The notes under the pieces were generated by a model. It did not search any database, was not told where the DNA came from, and saw only the letters and a list, made by a program, of their open reading frames with translations. A program made the translations under genes and the position numbers. A stretch of 13,991 bases of DNA from Lysobacterales bacterium CG_4_10_14_3_um_filter_64_11 (GTDB lineage: Bacteria; Pseudomonadota; Gammaproteobacteria; Xanthomonadales; Xanthomonadaceae), in the NCBI GenBank assembly GCA_002782905.1, contig PFJA01000094.1, forward strand, positions 1-13,991, read 5' to 3'. This document shows, one piece after another, positions 7,640 through 13,991 of the stretch (position 1 is the first letter of the stretch; every line of letters begins with the position of its first letter).

Positions 7640-7658
7640 ACGCCAAGCTTGAGCATGG

Positions 7659-7688
7659 TTCGGCTGGCAACACGGGGCGCGTTATACT
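7659..7688 (+). promoter_or_regulatory. Putative sigma-70 promoter of the iscA-like gene
   Basis: TATACT at 7683-7688 matches the -10 consensus at five of six positions. Eighteen bases upstream, TTCGGC (7659-7664) is only a weak -35. The position, 56 bases before the ATG and just after the puuD stop, suits an independent promoter. Call made by eye. Confidence 0.4.
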
Positions 7689-7699
7689 TGGCCAATAGC

Positions 7700-7717
7700 G
7701 GCAATCGCGTGATTGCC
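7700..7717 (+). promoter_or_regulatory. Perfect hairpin in the leader of the iscA-like gene
   Basis: ggcaatc (7700-7706), loop gcgt, gattgcc (7711-7717) form a perfect 7-bp stem, about 12 bases after the putative -10 box and 14 bases before the Shine-Dalgarno. It could be an operator for a dimeric regulator or an mRNA 5' stem-loop. No T-run follows, so it is not an intrinsic terminator of puuD. Confidence 0.45.
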
Positions 7718-7744
7718 TGCGTTGCTACTGCAAGGAGAACCGCA

Positions 7745-8080
7745 ATGGCCATCAGTCTCACTCCTGCCGCACTCGAGCACGCGCGCAAGTTTGTGCAAGG
7801 CGGCAACGCCGTGGGTCTGCGTTTTGGTATCAAGCGCACCGGTTGTTCAGGCTGGGGGTACGTGGTCGATCTGGCGCAGGCGGTACAACCCGACGACACC
7901 GTGTTCGACGTCGATGGGGTGCAGGTGCTGGTCGACGCGCACAGCCTGCCGCTGGTCGACGGCACCCGCATCGATTATGTGCGCAACGGGATCAATCGAG
8001 AGTTCGTCTTCGCTAATCCCAACGCCACCGCGCAATGTGGTTGTGGCGAAAGCTTCACCACCCGTACCGAGGCGGCGTGA
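7745..8080 (+). CDS. A-type iron-sulfur carrier protein (IscA/SufA/ErpA family)
   Basis: The 111-residue cytoplasmic protein belongs to the HesB/IscA family, which binds iron or a [2Fe-2S]/[4Fe-4S] cluster and passes it to apoproteins. The three conserved cysteines are visible: Cys34 in RTGCSGWGYVVDLA, and Cys98 and Cys100 in AQCGCGESF. The stretch GLRFGIKRTGCSGWGY is nearest to IscA in style, but ErpA or SufA cannot be excluded without a tree. AAGGAG at 7732-7737 lies seven bases before the ATG, a strong ribosome-binding site. No iscS, iscU, hscA or fdx is adjacent, so it is a stand-alone gene between purine and sugar loci. A role in supplying clusters to XdhA is possible but only an inference from proximity. 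Confidence 0.92.
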   Translation: MAISLTPAALEHARKFVQGGNAVGLRFGIKRTGCSGWGYVVDLAQAVQPDDTVFDVDGVQVLVDAHSLPLVDGTRIDYVRNGINREFVFANPNATAQCGCGESFTTRTEAA

Positions 8081-8135
8081 GTTTGCGCGTGCATGGTCCG
8101 GATCGCGCAGCGGCGGTAGACGAGGTGCAAGCGCC

Positions 8136-9158
8136 TTGAAGCGCGGCAAAAAAGCCCCCAACGATATCGCCACGCCGGTTGCGAATGGTCGTTTGACGAT
8201 GGCCGATCTCGCACGGCTGGCTGGTGTTTCCAAGATCACGGTGTCGCGCGCGATGGGCGACAGCGCGCTGGTCAACCCCGAAACCCGCACGCGGGTGCGC
8301 GAACTGGCGCGGCAACACGGCTATTCGCTCAATGTTTCCGCACGCAATCTGCGCCTGCGTCGCAGCCAAACCGTGGCGGTGATCGTGGAAATGGCGCCGA
8401 CCCCGGAGCGGCCGATGTCCGGGCCGTACCCACTGGAACTGCTCGGCGGCATCAGCCAGGAGCTGACCAGTGCCGGCTACAGCGTGTTGCTCAGCGCCCG
8501 CCATGGTGCGATCACACCGGCCACGCAGGCGGCCGATGGCGTGATTTTGCTCGGCCAGGGCGCGCATGAAGATGCGGTTCGCACGGTTGAGGGTTGGCGC
8601 ATGCCGACGGTAATCTGGGGTGCCGACATGGGTGCCGGGCACGTGGTGGTGGGCAGCGACAATCGCCACGCCGGTGCCAGCGTCGCCGCGCACTTCATCG
8701 CCACCGCTCGCCGCCGTCCGTGCTTCATCGGCGATCTGGACTATGCTGAAAACGGCGAGCGTTTTGCCGGTTTTCGCAACGCGCTGGCGGCGCAGGGCAT
8801 CACCCCGAGCCACATCGGCGGCGTCGGTTTTACCGCCGACGCGGCAGCGCAGGCGGTGTCGGCGTTGTTGGCGCGTGGCGAGTTCGCCGCCGATGCGATT
8901 TTCGCGGTCAGCGATCTGCTCGCGATGGGTGCGATCCAAGCCTTGCATGGGCACGACATTGGCGTGCCCAAAGCGGTGTCGGTGGTGGGCTACGACGACA
9001 CCCCGATGGGCGCCAGTTTCGTACCGGCGCTCAGTTCAGTGCATCAGGACCTCTATCACGGTGGCATGCTGCTGGCACGCAAGGTGTTGGCGCTGATCGA
9101 TGGGCAAACGGTGCGGTCTGAATATCTGCCGACGCGATTGGTGATTCGCGGCACCTGA
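8136..9158 (+). CDS. LacI-family transcriptional regulator, probably of the adjacent phosphorylase locus
   Basis: The 340-residue protein has a LacI helix-turn-helix at about 21-40 (TMADLARLAGVSKITVSRAM) and a hinge (LNVSARNLRLRRSQTVAVI) with Leu72 in the place of the leucine that wedges into the central CpG of LacI operators. A periplasmic-binding-protein-like sensor domain follows (about 78-335) with VVVGSDN, CFIGDLDYAENGERFAGF and VSVVGYDDTPMGASFVPALSSV. No ATG or GTG precedes the HTH within the plausible region. I choose TTG at 8136, with GAGGTG about nine bases upstream. The ATG at 8199 would remove the 21-residue basic tail and place Met inside the first helix, and no Shine-Dalgarno precedes it. 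It is upstream of and codirectional with the phosphorylase. The palindrome at 9363-9402 has the central ATCGAT expected of its operators, so a sugar-relieved repressor is likely. Confidence 0.9.
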   Translation: MKRGKKAPNDIATPVANGRLTMADLARLAGVSKITVSRAMGDSALVNPETRTRVRELARQHGYSLNVSARNLRLRRSQTVAVIVEMAPTPERPMSGPYPLELLGGISQELTSAGYSVLLSARHGAITPATQAADGVILLGQGAHEDAVRTVEGWRMPTVIWGADMGAGHVVVGSDNRHAGASVAAHFIATARRRPCFIGDLDYAENGERFAGFRNALAAQGITPSHIGGVGFTADAAAQAVSALLARGEFAADAIFAVSDLLAMGAIQALHGHDIGVPKAVSVVGYDDTPMGASFVPALSSVHQDLYHGGMLLARKVLALIDGQTVRSEYLPTRLVIRGT

Positions 9159-9362
9159 GCCGCGCGCAAAACTGCTGTTGCAATGCAATATCAACGCCTG
9201 CTCGCCGCCTCGCGCGGTATGGCGCCCAGCGGGCAGCGTGCGGGAGATGCTGCACTGCGGTGTCGGCTTCAGCGCGGTGACGTAACGCGGAACTGGTTAT
9301 TTGCGGCTGGAGGTTGTGCGCTGCGGCAACGTGAACAAACGCTGGCCCCACGCGGCTGGAAG

Positions 9363-9402
9363 CACCATTGGTATCGATACCTTGACATCGATACCAATGG
9401 TG
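9363..9402. promoter_or_regulatory. Operator-like 16-bp perfect inverted repeat upstream of the phosphorylase
   Basis: Left arm caccattggtatcgat (9363-9378) and right arm atcgataccaatggtg (9387-9402) match at 16 of 16 positions across an 8-base spacer. The left arm with the first spacer bases contains a 12-bp perfect palindrome, ggtatcgatacc (9370-9381), whose central CG is the usual LacI-family operator centre. The right arm carries the mirrored half atcgataccaat. I infer one strong and one weaker binding site, 14 bp apart centre to centre, for the LacI protein encoded at 8136-9158. Confidence 0.75.
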
Positions 9403-9410
9403 TCTAGCGT
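9382..9410 (+). promoter_or_regulatory. Putative promoter of the phosphorylase-receptor operon
   Basis: A perfect -35 box TTGACA (9382-9387) is followed after exactly 17 bases by TAGCGT (9405-9410), a weak -10 with three of six matches. The -35 begins in the spacer of the inverted repeat, so a repressor bound to either arm would cover it. The transcript would start near 9417, about 25 bases before the GTG start. Confidence 0.5.
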
Positions 9411-9441
9411 GCCGTCGCAGAGATCAGGCGAGGGCGGGCGG

Positions 9442-12400
9442 GTGAGCGACGGGCGTTTGCAATCAGGTGTGGCGCAGGCTTCTGCCGTGGCAATGGCCAC
9501 GGCCGATGCCGGCTGGCAGTTGCGCCACGACGCGCGCGACGTGCGCACCGAGGTGCGCGATCACACCTTGTTTGCGCTCGCCAATGGCAATCTTGGGGTG
9601 CGTGCCGGCTGCGAGGAAGCCGGTGGCAGCGGCGGCTGCTTTCTTGCCGAGGTGTATGAGCGCACCCCGATCCACTATCACGAGCGTTTTGTCGGTTTTG
9701 CCCAGCATACCGATACCCGCATACCGGTTGCCGACGGTAGCCATGTCGGCATCCGCATTGGCGATCTGGCGCTCGATCCGTTTACCGAGAGTTGTGTCGA
9801 GCACCAGCGCGTGCTGGATTTGCGCAGCGCCTGTCTGACCCGCACCGCGCGTTGGCGGCTGGCCGATGGCGGTGAGATTACCTTGCAGGTTGAGCGGGTG
9901 GTGCCGTTCGCGCATCGCAATGTGCTGTGTATTCGCCTGCGCTTGAGTTCGCTCGGCTACAGCGGCCCGGTGACATTGCATTCCGCGCTGCGTGGCGAGC
10001 GTGCGGCGCTGGCGCAGGGTGATGATCCGCGGATCGGTTCCGCGGCAGGCGCGGGTATGCGCAGCACCGCGTTGGGTGCGGACGATGTGCAGGCGTGGCT
10101 GCTGCAGCAGACTGCCAGCGGTCGCATGCGCGTGCTGTGCGCACAGGCGCATCACCTGCCGGCAACGGCCCGCAGCGCGGCGCTCGCCGGCGACAGCGCA
10201 CAGCAGATCAGCGCAACACTGCGCGCTGGCGAGAGCGTGTGCATCGACAAGTTCGTGGCCTATGCCTGGGCGGACGGCAGCACGGATGGCAATGACGAGG
10301 CATTGCAGCAACAGGTGCAGGCATCGTTGCACGCCGCACTCGCGGCGGGTTTTGACGCGATTGCCGCGCAGCAAGCGGCAGCCATGGCGACATTCTGGAA
10401 CGACGCCGATCTCGGGATTGATGGCGATAGCCGATCGGCACAGGCGCTGCGCTTCAATCTGTTCCATGTGTTGCAGTCCACCGGCCGCGGCGGCCACACC
10501 AGTACCGCCGCCAAGGGCCTGACCGGCGAAGGCTACGAGGGGCACTATTTCTGGGATACCGAAGCCTATGTGCTGCCGGTGCTGGCGCTCACCGCACCCG
10601 ATCTGGCCAGGGGCATGCTGGAATACCGTTACCACACATTGGATCGGGCGCGCGCGCACGCCCGCGAGATGAATCATCGTGTTGGCGCTCTGTATCCGTG
10701 GCGCACAATCAGTGGCGATGAATGCTCGGCCTATTTTCCGAGTGGTTCGGCGCAGTATCACATCAATGCCGCAATCGCTTACGCCATCCGCAGCTACATG
10801 GCGGCCACCGATGACAGCGATTTTCTTGCCGAGGCCGGCGCCGAAATGTTGTTTGAAATGGCGCGGATCTGGATCGATATCGGCCATTTCAACCCGCGTC
10901 GTGGCGGTGCGTTCTGCATCCACGAGGTGACCGGGCCGGACGAATACAGCGCGCTGGTCGACAATAATTTTTATACCAACCGCATGGCACGTGCGCACCT
11001 GCGCGATGCCGTTGCGGTGTGGCAGCGGCTGGCGGCGCAACGGCCTGCCGACCATGCGCGGCTGGCCGCCGCGTTGGCGCTGGATGACGCACAGGTGCAG
11101 CAGTGGCAACGTGCCGCCGACGCCATGTACCTGCCGTTCGATGCGACGCTGGGGATTTACGCCCAGGACGATGGCTTTCTCGACAAGCCGCACTGGGATT
11201 TTGCCGGCACCAGGGCCGACCAGTATCCGTTGCTGCTGCATTTTCATCCGCTCACGATCTACCGCCACCAAGTGTGCAAGCAGGCCGACGTGGTACTGGC
11301 GCTGGTGCTCGACGGCGACGACGTACCGATGACGGTGAAGCGCGCCAGCTTTGATTATTACCAGCAGGTGACGGTGCACGATTCCACCCTGTCGGCCTCG
11401 GCATTCAACGTGCTGGCCAGCGAAATTGGCGATGGTGCTGCGGCGTGGCGCTATTTCAACGACACCGTTCGGGTCGATCTGGATGACTTGCACGGCAACA
11501 CCGGGCACGGCGCACACATGGCGGCGATGGCCGGTAGCTGGCATTGCCTGGTGTTCGGCTTTGCCGGGATGCGGGTGTACGGCGAGCAGTTGCAGTTCAC
11601 CCCGCAGTTGCCAGCGCAGTGGCGCGGCTATGCGTTTTCGCTGCGCTGGCGTGGGCGGCGGCTGCGGATCGCGGTGGATGGGCAGCAGGCGCGCTATCAA
11701 CTGCTTGACGGGGCACCGCTGGCGTTGCTGGCGCACGGCGAACCGATCACGCTGCTTGCCGGGCAGATGCTCGAACGCGCATTGCCGGACACCGCGCACT
11801 GGCCATTGCTGCGCAGCGCCGCGCCGTTGCAGGCGGTCATTTTCGATCTCGACGGCGTGTTGACCGATACCGCGCGGGTTCACTATGTGGCGTGGCAGCA
11901 ACTCGCCGACGCGCTCGGCATCGAGTTCAACGAAACCATCAATCGCCGGCTCAAGGGTGTGGATCGCATGGGCTCGCTGGAAATCCTGCTGGAACGTGCG
12001 CCGCGCACGTACAGCCTGGAAGAAAAGCGGGCGCTGTGCGAGCGCAAGAACGCCAGCTATCGCGCGCAGATCGAACGCTTCAGCGCCGATGACCTGTCGC
12101 CGGGTGCGACCGAGGTGCTGGCCGCTGTGCGCGCCGCCGGGTTGAAGGTTGCGCTGGCATCGGCGAGCCGCAATGCGCCGCTGTTGCTGCAGCGTCTGGG
12201 CATTGCCGATGCGTTCGACCATGTCGCCGATGCCGGCGCGGTGGCACGTGGCAAACCCGATCCGGAGATTTTCCTGGCTGCGGCGCGCGGCCTTTGTGTT
12301 GCACCCGCGGCATGTCTCGGGATCGAGGATGCGGCTGCCGGGGTGGCGGCAATCAAGGCGGCTGGCATGTACGCGCTGGGCATCGGCGATCCCGATGAAC

Positions 12401-12552
12401 TGGCGCAGGCGGACGCGGTGCTGGCGCGGATTGCGGATTTTCGTGTTCGAACGGTACTTGGTTCGGGCGCAGGGGAGGGGGTGGCGGCTTCGCCACGTCA
12501 GGTGCGTGGCCGGTCAGGCACGTTGGAAAACAGCGGAGGGATACCATCATGA
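9442..12552 (+). CDS. Fused GH65 glycoside phosphorylase and beta-phosphoglucomutase
   Basis: The 1036-residue protein joins two consecutive enzymes. The GH65 part (about 20-770) has WDTEAYVLPV (371 onward), the catalytic acid Glu501 in VTGPDEYSALVDNNFYTN, and phosphate-site motifs KQADVVL (613 onward), HDSTLSAS (646 onward) and GNTGHG (685-690). It should split an alpha-glucoside with phosphate to beta-glucose 1-phosphate. The HAD part (about 796-1003) has Asp802 and Asp804 (DLDGVLTDTARVHYVAW), with Thr810 and His814 spaced as Thr16 and His20 of Lactococcus beta-phosphoglucomutase, cap motif LKGVDR, ASAS, Lys938 (GKPDPEIF) and Glu962-Asp963 (GIEDAAAG). It should make glucose 6-phosphate. The GTG at 9442 has GAGGG about eight bases upstream. 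The frame is open to 9301, but that part spans the operator. A low-complexity tail follows residue 1003. The stop overlaps the receptor start. The disaccharide is unknown. Confidence 0.93.
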   Translation: MSDGRLQSGVAQASAVAMATADAGWQLRHDARDVRTEVRDHTLFALANGNLGVRAGCEEAGGSGGCFLAEVYERTPIHYHERFVGFAQHTDTRIPVADGSHVGIRIGDLALDPFTESCVEHQRVLDLRSACLTRTARWRLADGGEITLQVERVVPFAHRNVLCIRLRLSSLGYSGPVTLHSALRGERAALAQGDDPRIGSAAGAGMRSTALGADDVQAWLLQQTASGRMRVLCAQAHHLPATARSAALAGDSAQQISATLRAGESVCIDKFVAYAWADGSTDGNDEALQQQVQASLHAALAAGFDAIAAQQAAAMATFWNDADLGIDGDSRSAQALRFNLFHVLQSTGRGGHTSTAAKGLTGEGYEGHYFWDTEAYVLPVLALTAPDLARGMLEYRYHTLDRARAHAREMNHRVGALYPWRTISGDECSAYFPSGSAQYHINAAIAYAIRSYMAATDDSDFLAEAGAEMLFEMARIWIDIGHFNPRRGGAFCIHEVTGPDEYSALVDNNFYTNRMARAHLRDAVAVWQRLAAQRPADHARLAAALALDDAQVQQWQRAADAMYLPFDATLGIYAQDDGFLDKPHWDFAGTRADQYPLLLHFHPLTIYRHQVCKQADVVLALVLDGDDVPMTVKRASFDYYQQVTVHDSTLSASAFNVLASEIGDGAAAWRYFNDTVRVDLDDLHGNTGHGAHMAAMAGSWHCLVFGFAGMRVYGEQLQFTPQLPAQWRGYAFSLRWRGRRLRIAVDGQQARYQLLDGAPLALLAHGEPITLLAGQMLERALPDTAHWPLLRSAAPLQAVIFDLDGVLTDTARVHYVAWQQLADALGIEFNETINRRLKGVDRMGSLEILLERAPRTYSLEEKRALCERKNASYRAQIERFSADDLSPGATEVLAAVRAAGLKVALASASRNAPLLLQRLGIADAFDHVADAGAVARGKPDPEIFLAAARGLCVAPAACLGIEDAAAGVAAIKAAGMYALGIGDPDELAQADAVLARIADFRVRTVLGSGAGEGVAASPRQVRGRSGTLENSGGIPS
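12535..12551 (+). promoter_or_regulatory. Strong Shine-Dalgarno and ATGA overlap starting the TonB receptor
   Basis: GGAGGG at 12535-12540, eight bases before the ATG at 12549, lies inside the last codons of the phosphorylase gene. The start codon overlaps that gene's TGA by ATGA. Both features point to coupled translation and settle the receptor start. Confidence 0.8.
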
Positions 12553-13991
12553 AGTACGACACGTTCAAGCGGCTGACACTGACCGCGGCAATTGCTGCCG
12601 CTCTGGTGCCCGGCATGGCGCTGGCACAGGCCGCTGCCGGCAATGATAGCGATGCCAACAAGCGCGAAGACAACGCCAAGACACTGGACATGGTGATTGT
12701 CAGCGGCAGCACCCAGTTCAAGGGCTTGAGCAAGGGTGATGCCAGCTTCTCGATCACCACCATGACGCCCGAACAGATCGATGATGCCGCGCCCAAGAGC
12801 ACGGCCGATCTGCTCAAAGTCGTGCCCGGCCTGTGGGTCGAGGCGACCGGCGGCGAAACCGGTGCCAATATCGATGTGCGCGGCTTTCCGGGCGGCTCGG
12901 ATGCACCGTTCGTAACCTTGCAGTTGGACGGCTCGCCGATTTTCCCGCCGCCGACGCTGTCGTTCCTGGAAAACTCCAGCCTGTTCCGGCTCGATGAGAC
13001 GATCGATCGGGTGGAAGTGCTGCGCGGTGGCCCCAGCCCGGTGTTCTCCAACGGCCAGACCGGTGCCACCGTCAACTTCATCAGCAAGCGCGGCAGCGAG
13101 ATTCCCGAAGGTTCGCTGCGTGCAACGGTTTCCGACAATGGCCTGTACCGCGTCGATGGTTTCTACAGCGGCCCGCTCAGCGACGACTGGTTCTTCAGCG
13201 CCGGTGGCTTCTATCGCGAAGACGACGGCGTGCGCGACACCCAGTTTCCGGCCAACGAGGGCGGGCAGTTCAGCGCCACCATCAGCCACACCTTCGCTGC
13301 CGGCGAGTTCAGTTTTTCCGCCCGTCACCTCGATGACAAGAACGCATTCTTCACTGCGGTGCCGCTGGTTGCCAAGGCCGATGGCGGCATTACCCGATTT
13401 GCCGGCTTCGATCCGACCGAAGACACGCTGATCGGGCGCGACTTTCGCAATGTGACCCTGCAGGTAACCCCCGGCAACAACCCGGGCACGATCAACGCCG
13501 ATCTGGCCAATGGCCGCGGTGCCGATCTCGACATGTTCGGTTCGACGCTGGATCTGAACTTCGACGGCTGGACCCTGAGCAACCGCGCCAGCTACCTCAG
13601 TGGCGATGCGCCGACCAATGGCTTGTTCACCGGTGGCAATCCGCAAACCCTGAGCAGTTTCATCGACGGCCAGATCAGTTCGGTCAACGGCAATGCCGAC
13701 ATCGTGAATGCGGCTGGCGGGCTGGCAACGAGCGGTGCCGCGCAGTTCGTCAATGGCGGTGGTGCGGTGTCCGGCGATCAGCAAGTGATGGTGGCCGGCT
13801 TCTGGGTGGTCAGGAAGGATATCGATTCGTTCACCGATGAAGTGCGGCTGTCGCGCGAACTGTTCAAGGGCAATACGCTCACCGTCGGCGCCTATTACGC
13901 CAACTATTCGTCGAAGGACCGCTGGTACCTGGGCAACAACATGCTGCTCACCGCCGAGCCCAATGCGCGTCGCATCGATGTGGCACTGGAC
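12549..13991 (+). CDS. TonB-dependent outer-membrane receptor, N-terminal part
   Basis: The first 481 codons of a gene that continues past the right edge are present. A signal peptide (1-26, with LTLTAAIAAALVPGMALA and cleavage after Ala26) is followed by an acidic, Asn/Asp-rich spacer and a TonB-box candidate TLDMVIVSG (45-53). The plug domain covers about 60-183: TPEQIDDAAPKSTADLLKVVPG, VDVRG-type IDVRGFPG, VEVLRGGPSPVF (155 onward) and TGATVNFISKRG (171-182). The rest is amphipathic beta-barrel with strand-like SLRATVSDNGLYRVDGFYSGPL and later DEVRLSREL. The family moves large substrates across the outer membrane using TonB energy; here the locus suggests an oligosaccharide. The plug lacks the common GPQGTLYG form, having GGPSPVFSNGQTG instead. 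The ligand cannot be read from sequence. Confidence 0.93.
   Translation, partial: MKYDTFKRLTLTAAIAAALVPGMALAQAAAGNDSDANKREDNAKTLDMVIVSGSTQFKGLSKGDASFSITTMTPEQIDDAAPKSTADLLKVVPGLWVEATGGETGANIDVRGFPGGSDAPFVTLQLDGSPIFPPPTLSFLENSSLFRLDETIDRVEVLRGGPSPVFSNGQTGATVNFISKRGSEIPEGSLRATVSDNGLYRVDGFYSGPLSDDWFFSAGGFYREDDGVRDTQFPANEGGQFSATISHTFAAGEFSFSARHLDDKNAFFTAVPLVAKADGGITRFAGFDPTEDTLIGRDFRNVTLQVTPGNNPGTINADLANGRGADLDMFGSTLDLNFDGWTLSNRASYLSGDAPTNGLFTGGNPQTLSSFIDGQISSVNGNADIVNAAGGLATSGAAQFVNGGGAVSGDQQVMVAGFWVVRKDIDSFTDEVRLSRELFKGNTLTVGAYYANYSSKDRWYLGNNMLLTAEPNARRIDVALD

Noticed and set aside
7713..8135. Extension of the LacI reading frame upstream through the iscA-like gene
   Set aside because: It overlaps the A-type carrier out of frame and does not resemble any domain. 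The TTG at 8136 with a ribosome-binding site is the better start.
9301..9441. Upstream start codons for the phosphorylase, including the ATG at 9397 inside the palindrome
   Set aside because: The encoded residues are not family-like and cover the operator and -35 box. GTG at 9442 has a proper Shine-Dalgarno.
9463..12222. Very long (919-codon) open frame on the minus strand opposite the GH65-beta-phosphoglucomutase gene
   Set aside because: It is a mirror of a high-GC gene with biased third positions. The product is rich in Arg, Gln and His, has no recognisable domain, and the plus-strand frame has complete catalytic motifs.
12481..12496. Hairpin gtggcg-gctt-cgccac read as an intrinsic terminator between the fusion gene and the receptor
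   Set aside because: It has no T-run, lies within the coding sequence, and the genes overlap by 4 bp.

Overview
The window is about 14 kb of high-GC DNA from a free-living Gram-negative bacterium. A TonB-dependent outer-membrane receptor, a LacI-regulated sugar phosphorylase locus, a PuuD-type urate oxidase, and REP-like and inverted-repeat-bounded intergenic elements together suggest a gammaproteobacterium of the Lysobacterales (Xanthomonadales) type. That placement is inference from gene content and style; no rRNA is present to prove it.

Left part (1-3897, minus strand): an xdhA-xdhB-xdhC operon for molybdenum hydroxylase-type xanthine dehydrogenase. The genes overlap by a few bases (ATGA and TTGA junctions), and xdhC runs off the left edge. 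Next, 4027-4662 minus encodes an unrecognised membrane-anchored protein with a TonB-like N-terminus. It is flanked by two intergenic repeats: a REP-like pair at 3940-4003 and a 143-bp element with 15-bp terminal inverted repeats at 4814-4956.

Middle (5050-7639, plus strand): adenine deaminase, 5-hydroxyisourate hydrolase and membrane-bound cytochrome c-linked urate oxidase (PuuD), tightly spaced. With xdhABC they give a continuous route: adenine to hypoxanthine (Ade), to xanthine and urate (Xdh), to 5-hydroxyisourate (PuuD), to OHCU (HIU hydrolase). No OHCU decarboxylase, allantoinase or purine permease is inside the window.

Then comes a stand-alone A-type Fe-S carrier (iscA-like, 7745-8080) with its own putative promoter and a leader hairpin.

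Right part (8136-13991, plus strand): a sugar-utilisation locus. It holds a LacI-family regulator, a strong 16-bp inverted repeat that brackets a consensus -35 box, a large fusion of a GH65 glycoside phosphorylase with beta-phosphoglucomutase, and a TonB-dependent receptor that overlaps the fusion gene by 4 bp and continues past the right edge. The likely logic is oligosaccharide entry through the receptor, phosphorolysis to beta-glucose 1-phosphate and isomerisation to glucose 6-phosphate, with the LacI protein controlling the promoter. The sugar itself (maltose, kojibiose, nigerose, trehalose or another) cannot be read from the sequence. I see no tRNA, rRNA, CRISPR array, transposase or prophage gene.
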